A DNA stretch of 11,631 nucleotides from Deltaproteobacteria bacterium (GCA_023489025.1 JAMDCN010000019.1:1-11631), one strand, 5' to 3'; counted from the stretch's first letter, positions 1-7,888 are shown. Made by a program: numbers and translations. The notes: a model not told the origin generated them from the sequence alone.

Positions 1-1
1 C

Positions 2-2053
2 TCCTCGATCCTCACCGTGCACATGAGCGATGCGGTCGAGCGGTGCGACCCGTCTCCGGATCTCCTGTGCCCGGTCGTCCAGGTCGAGGAGGGGCCGCGG
101 TACGACGTGCGCTGGGAGGGTGTCGCCTCCTTCACGCCGGAACGCCTCTCGGAGGTCGCCGGACTCCGGGGAGACGAGGAGATCTCCCAGGGCGCCCTGG
201 TGCGCGATCTGCGGGAGCGGTTGGTCGCATTTTACCGGGGACGTGGCTACCTGCTGTCCGACGCCGTCGTCACCGTGGAGGAGCCGTCCGCGGGCCGGAC
301 TCCTCTCATCGTGTCGGTCGTGGAAGGTAAACGCGGCTACATCAAGGACGTCCGCATCGTAGGGAACCGGGGTTTGAGCGAGAAGGATCTTCGCGGGCAG
401 ATGACGACGAGGGGCCGCGGATTGTTCCATTGGATCACGGACTCGGGGCATTACAGCGACGAGGAGTGGAACGACGACATGAACGCGATCGTCGGGTTGT
501 ACCAGAAGTCCGGGTACGCCCGGATGAAGATCCTGGGAGTCGACAACGTCTGGGACGACAGGGGAGGGATCGTCAAGACGGTGCGGATCGAGGAGGGGCC
601 GCGATACCGGGTCCGGGGAATAGTCATGCTCGGGAACGCCCACTTTTCCCGTGCCGAGCTCCTCGCGCTCATCGGGAACAAGGAGGGGGCGTTCCTCGAC
701 TACGCCGGGGCGGAGGCGGATCAGGAGGCGGTGGCCGCCCACTATCGCGACTCCGGCTACCTGGATGTGCGCGTGGAGTCGGAGGTGCTCTTCGAAGCGA
801 ACGCCTCAGCCGTGCTGCGCTTCGTGATCGTCGAAGGGCCCCGCTATCGCCTCGGGAACATCGTGGTGCGCGGGACGATCCTCACCCGGGCCGCGGCGAT
901 CCTGCGCGAGAACCCGATCGCGCAGGGACGTCCGGCCGGGGAGAAGGACCTGCTCCGGTTCCAGCAGGCCGTCTACGCCACGGGACTCTACAAGAGCGTG
1001 CGGGTCCAGCGCGTCAAGCGGCCCGAGGAGGGGATCCTGGACCTGGTGTTCGAGGTCGAGGAAACCCTCTTTTTCGAGGTGGAGTTCGGCGGCGGGTGGG
1101 GCACCGACACCGGGTTCCGCGGGTTCCTCGGGGCGAAGGAGAAGAACCTCGACGGCCTCGGGCGGAGCGTCTCCGCGCAGGCCATCTTGAGCCAGAAGGA
1201 GGAGAAGCTGATCGGCGATCTCCGGGAGCCGTGGATCTTCGGCAACCGGTGGAAGTGGGAAGGCGGGCTCACGGGATCGTACCAGAAGGCCGAGCGCGTG
1301 AGTTTCAACCTCCGGAAGGCGAGCGTCGTCGCGAGCATCACGCAGAAACTGTTCGAACGATCTTCCGTGTCGCTGCAGTACGAACTGTCGCGGGACCAGG
1401 TGTTCGACGTGGCGCCCGGCGCGGTGCTTTCACCCGAAGACCAGGGATTCGCCACCGTCGCCGCGGTCCGAGGGTTGCTGGTGCTCGATTTCCGCGACGA
1501 CCCGTTCAACCCGAAGAAGGGGACCCTTTTTTCCGGGTCGGCGGAGCTGGCGACGCTGCCGCTGGGCTCCGAGGTGGACTACTACAAGATGTCCGGCCAG
1601 AGCAGCTTCTACCTCACCGTGTTCCGGCGCAGCACGATCGTTCTCTCCGGCAGGGCCGGCATGGCCCGCTCCTTCGGGCGCACACAGGAGGTGCCGATCC
1701 AGAAACGGTTCTTCCTCGGAGGGCGGAGCACCGTCCGCGGCTTCAAGGAGGACTCGCTTGGGGCCAAGGCGGCGGACGGAACGCCCACCGGCGGGGACAT
1801 GATGGTGAACCTGAACGCGGAATTGCGCGTTCCGCTTCGGTACGGGTTTATCGGGGCGGTATTCGTCGACGCTGGAAGCGTCTGGTTCGCCCGCGACCCT
1901 GTGAACGGCTTCGACCTTCGGAAATCCTCCGGCCTGGGCATTCGCTACCTGACGCCCGTCGGGCCCATCGGCCTCGACTACGCCTGGAAACTGGATCGTC
2001 GCGATGGGGAGAGCGCGGCGGAGTGGCACTTCACCATCGGGGCGGTGTTTTGA
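2..2053 (+). CDS. Omp85-family outer-membrane protein (BamA/TamA type), 5' partial
   Basis: Outer-membrane beta-barrel protein of the Omp85 superfamily, which inserts or exports proteins at the outer membrane. The frame is open to the window edge and residues before the first possible start (GTG at 17) already look like the end of a POTRA domain, so the gene begins upstream. Counting from that GTG, four POTRA-like repeats are visible at about 28-88, 107-190, 197-272 and 277-348, three of them introduced by a GPRY or RGY motif. The barrel spans about 352-678. It has the FRDDPFNPKKG strand motif (492-502), the conserved VRGF of loop 6 (573-576) and a terminal strand ending in Phe, as barrel proteins do. 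With the upstream remnant there were at least five POTRAs, which fits BamA. However, the neighbours are signalling genes, not the usual bamA neighbours (skp, lpxD), so a BamA paralogue or TamA-like protein is equally possible. Family certain, subfamily unsure. Confidence 0.93.
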   Translation, partial: SSILTVHMSDAVERCDPSPDLLCPVVQVEEGPRYDVRWEGVASFTPERLSEVAGLRGDEEISQGALVRDLRERLVAFYRGRGYLLSDAVVTVEEPSAGRTPLIVSVVEGKRGYIKDVRIVGNRGLSEKDLRGQMTTRGRGLFHWITDSGHYSDEEWNDDMNAIVGLYQKSGYARMKILGVDNVWDDRGGIVKTVRIEEGPRYRVRGIVMLGNAHFSRAELLALIGNKEGAFLDYAGAEADQEAVAAHYRDSGYLDVRVESEVLFEANASAVLRFVIVEGPRYRLGNIVVRGTILTRAAAILRENPIAQGRPAGEKDLLRFQQAVYATGLYKSVRVQRVKRPEEGILDLVFEVEETLFFEVEFGGGWGTDTGFRGFLGAKEKNLDGLGRSVSAQAILSQKEEKLIGDLREPWIFGNRWKWEGGLTGSYQKAERVSFNLRKASVVASITQKLFERSSVSLQYELSRDQVFDVAPGAVLSPEDQGFATVAAVRGLLVLDFRDDPFNPKKGTLFSGSAELATLPLGSEVDYYKMSGQSSFYLTVFRRSTIVLSGRAGMARSFGRTQEVPIQKRFFLGGRSTVRGFKEDSLGAKAADGTPTGGDMMVNLNAELRVPLRYGFIGAVFVDAGSVWFARDPVNGFDLRKSSGLGIRYLTPVGPIGLDYAWKLDRRDGESAAEWHFTIGAVF

Positions 2054-2089
2054 GGTAAGGGGGGATTCGTGGTAGTTTCGCCTCATGCC

Positions 2090-2096
2090 GGAGGGG
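2090..2096 (+). promoter_or_regulatory. Shine-Dalgarno sequence deciding the GAF-GGDEF start
   Basis: GGAGGGG lies six bases before the ATG at 2103. The earlier in-frame ATG at 2085 has no comparable purine-rich stretch in front of it, so 2103 is preferred. Confidence 0.7.
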
Positions 2097-2102
2097 AATG
2101 AC

Positions 2103-3344
2103 ATGGGCGCGGGGGGCTCTACGGCCGGTTCCGGGTGGCGGGTGTGGTTCGCGCTGGCCTGGTGCGGCCTTATTGCGTCGACGGCGGCGGCTTCGCTCCT
2201 TCTCGGGGGCTTCTCCACGGCCGGTGGCGTTTTCGCGGCGGGGGCCGCCGCCGGCGAGTTGGCTCTGGCCGTGGTCAGTTCCGTCCTCCTCGAGCCGACC
2301 GTGTTACGTCATGTCCGGCGGATGCGGAATGACCTCGAGTCGAACGTCCGGTACCTCCGGACGATGGCGGAGGTCTCCACCGTCATCGCCGGGACCCTCG
2401 ATCCCGAGGAACTGTACCGGATCATCCCGGAGCGGGTGATGGCGAAGCTCGGCCTGAACGACTTCCGCATCATGCTCTACTCCATGGAGACGAAGCGGCT
2501 TGTGTCGAAATCCGCCCCCGTCGGCCATGGGGCGACGATCCCGGAGTACACTCTCGCCCCCGGGGAAGGGGTTGCGGGGAAAGTGTTCGTCACCGGGGAG
2601 CCCGCCTGGATCCCCGACGTCGGGTCCTCCCCGGACTTTCCGCACTACGGGGGGCGTCGCACCGACGTCCGCTCGTTCATGTGCGTCCCCCTCGTGTCCA
2701 AGGGGAAGAACATCGGAGTCCTGATGTTGAACCACCCCGAGCCGAACGCGTTCGGCCCCGAGCTGCTCCCGACGATGAGGGTGCTCGCGTCCCATCTCGC
2801 CATCGCCATCGATAACGCCGGGATGTTCGGGATGGTCAAATCGCTGGCCGAGAAGGACTCCCTGACGCTGCTCTACAACCACGGGGCGTTCCACGATAAG
2901 CTGGCCATCGAACTGGAGCGCGCCGACCGGTACGTCCGGCCGATGTCGGTCATCATGCTGGACCTGGACCACTTCAAGGAGATCAACGACCGGTACGGGC
3001 ACACGACGGGGGACCGCGTGCTCGCGCTGGTCGCGGGCGCGCTGGGGGCCCACCTGCGGAAGACGGACATCGCGGCGAGGTACGGGGGGGACGAGTTCGC
3101 CGTGATCCTTCCGGAGACCGACCTTTCTTCCGCTGCGGTGATCGCGGAGCGCATCGCCGAGGGGATCTCGAACGTCCGGCTGGATACGGGGGGAGAGAGC
3201 GTCATCTCCTTCACCGCGAGCGTAGGCTACGCCTCCTGCGGCCCGGACGCACCCGGACGGGGGGAGATCTTGAACATCGCCGACCGCCTCATGTACGATT
3301 CGAAGCGGCGGGGGCCCGGAGGGGTGCTCGGGATGCAAATCTGA
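2103..3344 (+). CDS. Membrane-anchored GAF-GGDEF diguanylate cyclase
   Basis: Predicted to make c-di-GMP from two GTP at the cytoplasmic membrane. The 413-residue protein has two hydrophobic segments (about 13-35 and 40-64), a GAF-type sensory domain (about 85-240) and a GGDEF domain (about 250-410). The active-site motif GGDEF is intact (328-332). The product-inhibition site RxxD is present as RKTD (319-322), exactly five residues upstream. The guanine-contacting pair is canonical: Asn295 of IND and the Asp of the GHTTGD motif (304). The change to Ser at this Asp, seen in cGAMP-making Hypr enzymes, is absent, so c-di-GMP is the expected product. The GAF ligand cannot be told from the sequence. 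The gene starts 49 bp after the Omp85 gene with no terminator between, and 19 bp before the next cyclase gene. An upstream in-frame ATG at 2085 would add six residues. Confidence 0.93.
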   Translation: MGAGGSTAGSGWRVWFALAWCGLIASTAAASLLLGGFSTAGGVFAAGAAAGELALAVVSSVLLEPTVLRHVRRMRNDLESNVRYLRTMAEVSTVIAGTLDPEELYRIIPERVMAKLGLNDFRIMLYSMETKRLVSKSAPVGHGATIPEYTLAPGEGVAGKVFVTGEPAWIPDVGSSPDFPHYGGRRTDVRSFMCVPLVSKGKNIGVLMLNHPEPNAFGPELLPTMRVLASHLAIAIDNAGMFGMVKSLAEKDSLTLLYNHGAFHDKLAIELERADRYVRPMSVIMLDLDHFKEINDRYGHTTGDRVLALVAGALGAHLRKTDIAARYGGDEFAVILPETDLSSAAVIAERIAEGISNVRLDTGGESVISFTASVGYASCGPDAPGRGEILNIADRLMYDSKRRGPGGVLGMQI

Positions 3345-3363
3345 TGCGAAGGGGCGGAATCCA

Positions 3364-4620
3364 TTGGGAAAGGGATTGGTGAAGACATTGGACGATCTGC
3401 TGTTTAAATGCGGGTTGATATCCGGCGAGGTTCCCACGACGGAGGAACTGGCCTGGCTGAAAGAGTCGCGAGAGCGGGTGGGAATGGTCATCCGCGTCCG
3501 GTGGGTCATCCTCGCCATTCTCGCCGGGTACGCGGTTTACGCGTACTTCTTTTTCCTGCGCGCCACGGAGGATGCGCTTCGGGTCACGCCGCTGCACCTG
3601 GCCGTCGCCGTGGGAGCCTTTTTCTTCGCCGTCGCGTACAACGCCTGGTACCAGTACACCTACCGGTGGTTCAGCCGCATCCGGCAGCTGAACCAGGCGC
3701 AGCTCCTGTTCGACCTTGTCTTCGTGACCGTCCTCGTGCACTTCAGCGGAGGCGCCGTCTCGTGGTTCTGGGCGATGTTCATGATCCTCACCCTCGAGGC
3801 GGCCCTCATCATGGATAAGCCGTCGGACACGTACGCGATCGCGTTGGCGGGCGTGCTGGCCTTCGGGGGGGCGCTCACCTTCGAATACTACGCGTTGATC
3901 CCGCCGGTCCCGATGCCCTTCGAGAACAACGCGCTGCAGAACAACTTTTCCTACGGGATGATCAAGTGGGCCTGGGTCTCCATCGTGAACTGCTGCGTCG
4001 CCTTCGTCGGGGTGCACATGATGGATACGGTGCGGCGGCGGGAAGCGGAGTTGAAGGAGCTGGTCACCAAGGACGCCCTCACCTCCTTCTATAACCGGCG
4101 GTACTTCTTCCACCGGCTGAACTCCGAGATCCAGCGGGCGAAACGGTACGGACGGACCCTTTCCCTCCTCATCCTGGACGTGGACAATTTCAAGAAATTC
4201 AACGACACCTACGGTCATCTCGAAGGGGATGCTCTACTGCGGGGAATGGCCGATGTGATACGGGGGACCATCCGCAGGAGCGACGCGAAACCCTCGTACG
4301 AGGTCGACATCGCCTGCCGGTACGGCGGCGAAGAGTTCGCCGTCATTCTTCCCGAGGCGGCGCAGGTCCAGGGAGGGGAGGCGGCGGAGCGCCTGCGGGC
4401 GAGCATAGAGGCCCGCGGCGCGGGCATCGTCGCGGAAAAGATCAGGCGCCGGATCGAGACGACCCCGCTGGAAGGGAAAACGGTCACGGTGAGCATCGGT
4501 GTCTCCTCCTACCCGGAGCACGGGGAGGACGTGGACAGCATGATACGGGCGGCGGACGACGCGATGTACAACGCGAAGCGAGCGGGAAAAAACCGGGTGG
4601 TGATCTCCGGGAGCAAATAG
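3364..4620 (+). CDS. Six-TM membrane diguanylate cyclase (GGEEF)
   Basis: Predicted integral-membrane diguanylate cyclase of 418 residues. The N-terminal half holds about six hydrophobic helices (roughly 41-65, 76-95, 112-127, 130-150, 156-178, 198-218), a sensor region with no motif I can name. The GGDEF domain follows a short linker and starts near KDALTSFYNRR (236-246). The active site reads GGEEF (321-325), a functional variant in this family. Asn280 and Asp289 keep the canonical guanine-binding pattern. Two oddities are visible. The I-site position reads YEVD instead of RxxD, with an RRSD eight residues further up, as if eight residues were inserted. There are also about 20 extra residues after ILPEA (about 334-354) before the usual AEKIRRRIE helix. 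The chosen start is TTG with AAGGGG nine bases upstream; GTG at 3379, preceded by AAGGGA, is an alternative. It lies 19 bp after the previous gene and 23 bp before the kinase gene. Confidence 0.9.
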   Translation: MGKGLVKTLDDLLFKCGLISGEVPTTEELAWLKESRERVGMVIRVRWVILAILAGYAVYAYFFFLRATEDALRVTPLHLAVAVGAFFFAVAYNAWYQYTYRWFSRIRQLNQAQLLFDLVFVTVLVHFSGGAVSWFWAMFMILTLEAALIMDKPSDTYAIALAGVLAFGGALTFEYYALIPPVPMPFENNALQNNFSYGMIKWAWVSIVNCCVAFVGVHMMDTVRRREAELKELVTKDALTSFYNRRYFFHRLNSEIQRAKRYGRTLSLLILDVDNFKKFNDTYGHLEGDALLRGMADVIRGTIRRSDAKPSYEVDIACRYGGEEFAVILPEAAQVQGGEAAERLRASIEARGAGIVAEKIRRRIETTPLEGKTVTVSIGVSSYPEHGEDVDSMIRAADDAMYNAKRAGKNRVVISGSK

Positions 4621-4643
4621 GGCCGGGACGCGGGAGGAGACGG

Positions 4644-5342
4644 ATGGAACGCAAAGAGGTGGAGCGGTACCGGCTCGCCCTGTTCGGGCGGATGGTGATG
4701 GGCGTCGCCCACGAGGTCGACAATCACCTGAGCGTCGTCCTCGGGTTCTCCGAGCTGATCCAGCTGGCCGCGGGGAAAGAGCAAAAGGTCCGGGACGGCG
4801 CCGGGAAGATCCTGTCCGCCGGGGAGAAGATCGGGGCGATCATCCACCAGTTCTCACGGCATGTGCGTCCGCACGCTCCCTCCCCGGAACCGTTCGTCCC
4901 CGGAGAGATGATTCCCGAGATCCTCCTGTTTTCGCGGTACGACCTCGGCCGCAACAACGTGACAGTACTGCCTCCTCCGGAAGTCCCTCCGGGGATCCTT
5001 CACGCCGACCGGCGGGATTTCGGGCTGGCGCTCCTCGCGCTCCTGTTCAACGCCGCGGAGGCGATGTCGGAGACGGGCGGGGAACTGTCGATGCGGGTCT
5101 CCATCGGCGCCGACGGGTGGGAATTCACCGTGGCCGACCAAGGGCCCGGGATTCCCGCGGGGTTGGAGGAGAAGGTCTTCGATGTCGGGTTCACCACCCG
5201 CACCGAACCAGTCAACACGGGGATGGGACTCCCGGTCGCGCGGCACCTTGCAGAGCAGGCGGGGGGAACCGTGCGCATCGCGTCCCTGGCCGGGGGCGGC
5301 TGCGAGGCGACGATCCGCATGCCGTTGAAAGCGCGGGCCTGA
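4644..5342 (+). CDS. Small soluble sensor-less histidine kinase
   Basis: A 232-residue cytoplasmic histidine kinase, expected to autophosphorylate a His and pass the phosphate to a response regulator. The H-box is at 22-29 (AHEVDNHL), with His23 as the likely phosphosite. Glu24 and Asn27 keep the ExxN pattern linked to phosphatase activity, while the proline usual after that Asn is His28. The ATPase domain is complete: N-box NAAEAM (136-141), G1 box DQGPG (165-169), F-box around FDVGFTTR (179-186) and G2 box GMGL (193-196). There is no signal peptide, membrane helix, PAS or GAF domain, so the signal must come from a partner or another protein. GGAGGAG just upstream supports the ATG start. It is the last gene of the plus-strand block, and a strong hairpin follows 28 bp after the stop. 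No response regulator is adjacent; the nearest, at 11080, is in a different unit. Confidence 0.9.
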   Translation: MERKEVERYRLALFGRMVMGVAHEVDNHLSVVLGFSELIQLAAGKEQKVRDGAGKILSAGEKIGAIIHQFSRHVRPHAPSPEPFVPGEMIPEILLFSRYDLGRNNVTVLPPPEVPPGILHADRRDFGLALLALLFNAAEAMSETGGELSMRVSIGADGWEFTVADQGPGIPAGLEEKVFDVGFTTRTEPVNTGMGLPVARHLAEQAGGTVRIASLAGGGCEATIRMPLKARA

Positions 5343-5370
5343 TCGCCTTCCGGGGAGGCTTCGAATAAAG

Positions 5371-5402
5371 CGGGGGGAGGCATCCGAAGATGCCTCCCCC
5401 CG
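5371..5402. terminator. Bidirectional hairpin terminator between convergent genes
   Basis: A perfect 14-bp GC-rich stem (5371-5384 with 5389-5402) closes a CGAA tetraloop. It sits between the stop of the kinase gene (5342) and the stop of the minus-strand heme protein gene (5443). On the minus strand it is followed by CTTTATTC, a fair U-tract. On the plus strand the tail TCTCGTT is weaker. It probably serves both directions. Confidence 0.85.
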
Positions 5403-5413
5403 TCTCGTTCCAT

Positions 5414-5431
5414 CCCCGCCGCGGGGCGGGG
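5414..5431. repeat. Short GC hairpin downstream of the heme protein gene
   Basis: CCCCGCC (5414-5420) pairs with GGCGGGG (5425-5431) around a GCGG loop, ten bases past the minus-strand stop codon. No U-tract follows, so it may simply aid mRNA 3'-end stability ahead of the main terminator at 5371-5402. Confidence 0.4.
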
Positions 5432-5440
5432 GTCTCGGGG

Positions 5441-7888
5441 TTATTTCCGCTTATGCCGTATCCGGCGTCTCCAGGAGATCGCGCCCAGGCCCGCGAGGAT
5501 CAGGAACGCGTCGATGTTCGACCCGCCTGACCGGGTTCCTCCGACGATGGAACACCCGCCGCCGGAAGAGCTTGACGTCAGATCGATGGTACCGCCGCCC
5601 GATGTCTCCGGCGAGGCCACGCCGATTGGATCGATGAGGATGCCGTTGTCCTGCGCGGCATCCGCCGATGGAGCGCCGCCGGGAATCGTCATCGTGAGCG
5701 CATTCCCGTTGAAGACGGCGCCGGGCACCTCGTGGAACCCGATGGCATCCGCCTGGTACACCTTGCCTCCCGCGGGAAGGGCGGTGGGGAAGGTGATCGT
5801 TACCGTGGCGTTGCCGCCGGAGGGGACTCCCATTGCCCGGAACGAGACCATGCCATCCGGGAATTCATACCCCCCCGGCGCTCCGGCCTGGTTGAGCCGT
5901 GCGCTGCCATCCGAGATCGCCATGGCCGACTTGATGGAAGGCGTCGAACCGCCCGCCACGGCCGAACTGGTGGAAGTCGCCGTGCTGCCGTTCGCGTCGA
6001 TATGGATTTTCCCCGTCCCGGTCGGCGTCCAAAGGGATGCCCTTCTTGCGTCATCCGGATGGTCGTCTTCGGTGTCATAGGATCCGTCATCGTCGGAATC
6101 CGTACTCCCGGCAATCGTCGTAAACTGCCAGGCGAAAGGAGCCGTCAGGGGACTCCCCGCGGCCATTGTGATGGTTCCTATGTACGTTGCACCATTGGCG
6201 AGGGAGCAGTTCGGAATAAACGTGCCGCTGGTGAGATTCCAGTTGTACCGGAACGATCCCTGCACGATCCCGTCGCTCACGCAAACGCTGCCGCGGTAAG
6301 GTTCTGACGGCGTGACGCTCGAGTCGCTCGTCGGAACGTCGGGCTTCAACGTGAAGGTGTTCCGGTTGAAGATGGTATCGATTCCCGCGATCCCGCCGTT
6401 CCTGACGACGATCACGGTGTTCACGGGAACATCCACGGTGTTGTCCGGGGGCATGACGCTGAGTGTCCCCGCCTGCGAATTCACGTCGACGATGCTCACC
6501 GCCTTGGTGGCGGTCCGGGTCATCCCGCCGGAGGTGTAGCTGGCCGTGAGGGTCACCGACTGGTTCGACGTGACCGCCAGGGTGGTGAGGACCCCGGAGG
6601 TGCTCACGTTGGCGTATGTGGTGGGAGAAACGCTCCAGGACGGAGAAACCTGAGTCGTCGTCCCGTCGCCCCAGTTTGCCGAGGCGGTATAGATTGCGGT
6701 GCTGTTCTCGTTGACCGAACCCGCGCCGTTGATCGCGATGCCGTCCAACGTCGCCGCGACGTCGACGATGGTCACCGTCTTGGTGTTGGTCTTGGTTACC
6801 CCGTCGGCGGTGTAGCTGGCCGTGACGGTTACCGACTGGTTCGATGTGACCGCCAGAGTGGTGAGAACCCCGGAGGCGTTCACACTGGCGTATGTCGTCG
6901 GAGAAACGGTCCAGGTCGGAGACACCGATGTGTTCGTCCCGTCGCTCCAGGTCGCCGTGGCGGCGTAGGTCGCCGTGGCGCTCTCGTTGACGGAGGCCGG
7001 CCCGCTGATCGCGATGCCGTTCAAGGTTGCGGCCACGTTCGCGATGGTCACAGAGACGGACGCCGTGCGGGTCACCCCGCCGGAGGCGTAGCTGGCGCCG
7101 ACGGTCGCGGTCTGGTTCGCCGTGACCGACGGCGCGGTGAGGACGCCGGAGGCGCTGATCGTCCCCAGGGTCGTGGTCCATGTCGGGGTGACGGTCGTCG
7201 TCGTCCCGTCGCTCCAGGTCGCCGTGGCGGCGTAGGTCGCCGTGGCGCTCTCGTTGACGGAGGCCGGCCCGCTGATCGCGATGCCGTTCAAGGTTTTTGT
7301 CGCCGCTGCCACGGTAAAGGAACTGGTCGAGACGGTTTGCCATCCGTGTCCGGGGTTGTTTGGATCGACTTTCCAGCCGGTTCCGAAGGTGGCCGAGCCG
7401 ATGTCATACTGGTTTCCATACCATGCCACCTGCCATGTATAGGTGCCGGACGCGGTGGGCGCCGGGGCACTGAGCGTAACAGGCCAAACCGGTGCATTGA
7501 TCGGCCCATCCGTTGTGGAAGGGGTGGATCCCGTGCTTATGGCGAGTTGAACCCCGTTCTGGTCGTATAAAATGGCGCGTGCCTGGCTTGGGCGGTATCC
7601 GCCGGTGATGGTCACGCTGACGGTTTCGCCAGCCGCGTAAGAGGTCTTGTTCGTCGCGCCGGCGACATTGATGCCGGTCTTTGAACTGCTTGCATGCGTG
7701 CCGTGCGCATGACACATGCCGCAAAAATTAGAGCCCGCCTGGCCTATATGACAACCGGAACAATTGGCGTTGAAATAACTACTTGAGGCATTCGCATTCG
7801 GCGCCATGATCGCGATGGCGGCGAACAGGAAGAAAAAGAACAGCACTTTTCCCTTGTTTCCGGATCGTTTCGTGAGGACATTTCCCAT
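5441..7888 (-). CDS. Exported diheme CxxCH protein with Ig-like repeats and C-terminal sorting tail
   Basis: An 815-residue secreted or surface protein, probably a c-type cytochrome-like electron-transfer or adhesive protein; its exact role is not known to me. Residues 1-34 form a signal peptide (basic start, FFFFLFAAIAIMA core, cleavage near ANA). Two heme c motifs follow, CSGCH (43-47) and CGMCH (56-60), with extra His63 and His65 as possible axial ligands. Residues 71-197 form a beta-rich domain I cannot name. Three tandem Ig-like (Big_2-type) repeats occupy about 199-287, 288-378 and 379-469. A further Ig-like segment (about 475-592) resembles SbsA-type domains, then comes an Asp-rich stretch (597-613) that could bind Ca. 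The FPDGMVSF to DNGILIDP region (676-754) resembles the 'choice-of-anchor U' domain. The end has GGGCS (776-780), a hydrophobic helix (794-806) and a basic tail, the layout of CTERM sorting signals cut by intramembrane proteases. AGGGAG nine to ten bases upstream supports the start. Confidence 0.88.
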   Translation of the reverse strand: MGNVLTKRSGNKGKVLFFFFLFAAIAIMAPNANASSSYFNANCSGCHIGQAGSNFCGMCHAHGTHASSSKTGINVAGATNKTSYAAGETVSVTITGGYRPSQARAILYDQNGVQLAISTGSTPSTTDGPINAPVWPVTLSAPAPTASGTYTWQVAWYGNQYDIGSATFGTGWKVDPNNPGHGWQTVSTSSFTVAAATKTLNGIAISGPASVNESATATYAATATWSDGTTTTVTPTWTTTLGTISASGVLTAPSVTANQTATVGASYASGGVTRTASVSVTIANVAATLNGIAISGPASVNESATATYAATATWSDGTNTSVSPTWTVSPTTYASVNASGVLTTLAVTSNQSVTVTASYTADGVTKTNTKTVTIVDVAATLDGIAINGAGSVNENSTAIYTASANWGDGTTTQVSPSWSVSPTTYANVSTSGVLTTLAVTSNQSVTLTASYTSGGMTRTATKAVSIVDVNSQAGTLSVMPPDNTVDVPVNTVIVVRNGGIAGIDTIFNRNTFTLKPDVPTSDSSVTPSEPYRGSVCVSDGIVQGSFRYNWNLTSGTFIPNCSLANGATYIGTITMAAGSPLTAPFAWQFTTIAGSTDSDDDGSYDTEDDHPDDARRASLWTPTGTGKIHIDANGSTATSTSSAVAGGSTPSIKSAMAISDGSARLNQAGAPGGYEFPDGMVSFRAMGVPSGGNATVTITFPTALPAGGKVYQADAIGFHEVPGAVFNGNALTMTIPGGAPSADAAQDNGILIDPIGVASPETSGGGTIDLTSSSSGGGCSIVGGTRSGGSNIDAFLILAGLGAISWRRRIRHKRK
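6934..7028. repeat. 95-bp exact direct repeat, copy 1 (inside Ig repeats)
   Basis: Identical base for base to 7201-7295, offset 267 bp, or exactly 89 codons. It encodes the start of the second Ig-like repeat of the heme protein. Identity at synonymous sites points to recent duplication or gene conversion. The third repeat is clearly more diverged. Confidence 0.95.
7201..7295. repeat. 95-bp exact direct repeat, copy 2 (inside Ig repeats)
   Basis: Partner of 6934-7028. It encodes the start of the first Ig-like repeat (residues around 198-229). The flanks differ immediately outside the 95 bp. Confidence 0.95.

Noticed and set aside
17..19. GTG as the true start of the Omp85 gene
   Set aside because: The frame is open to the window edge, the codons before it continue a POTRA-like sequence, and there is no signal peptide after it.
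2304..4218. Two long minus-strand open frames opposite the cyclase genes
   Set aside because: They lie antisense to clear GGDEF proteins, and their His/Arg/Val/Gly-rich translations match no domain.
2103..4620. Hypr (cGAMP-synthesising) identity of the GGDEF enzymes
   Set aside because: Both keep Asp at the selectivity position (GHTTGD and GHLEGD), which points to c-di-GMP.
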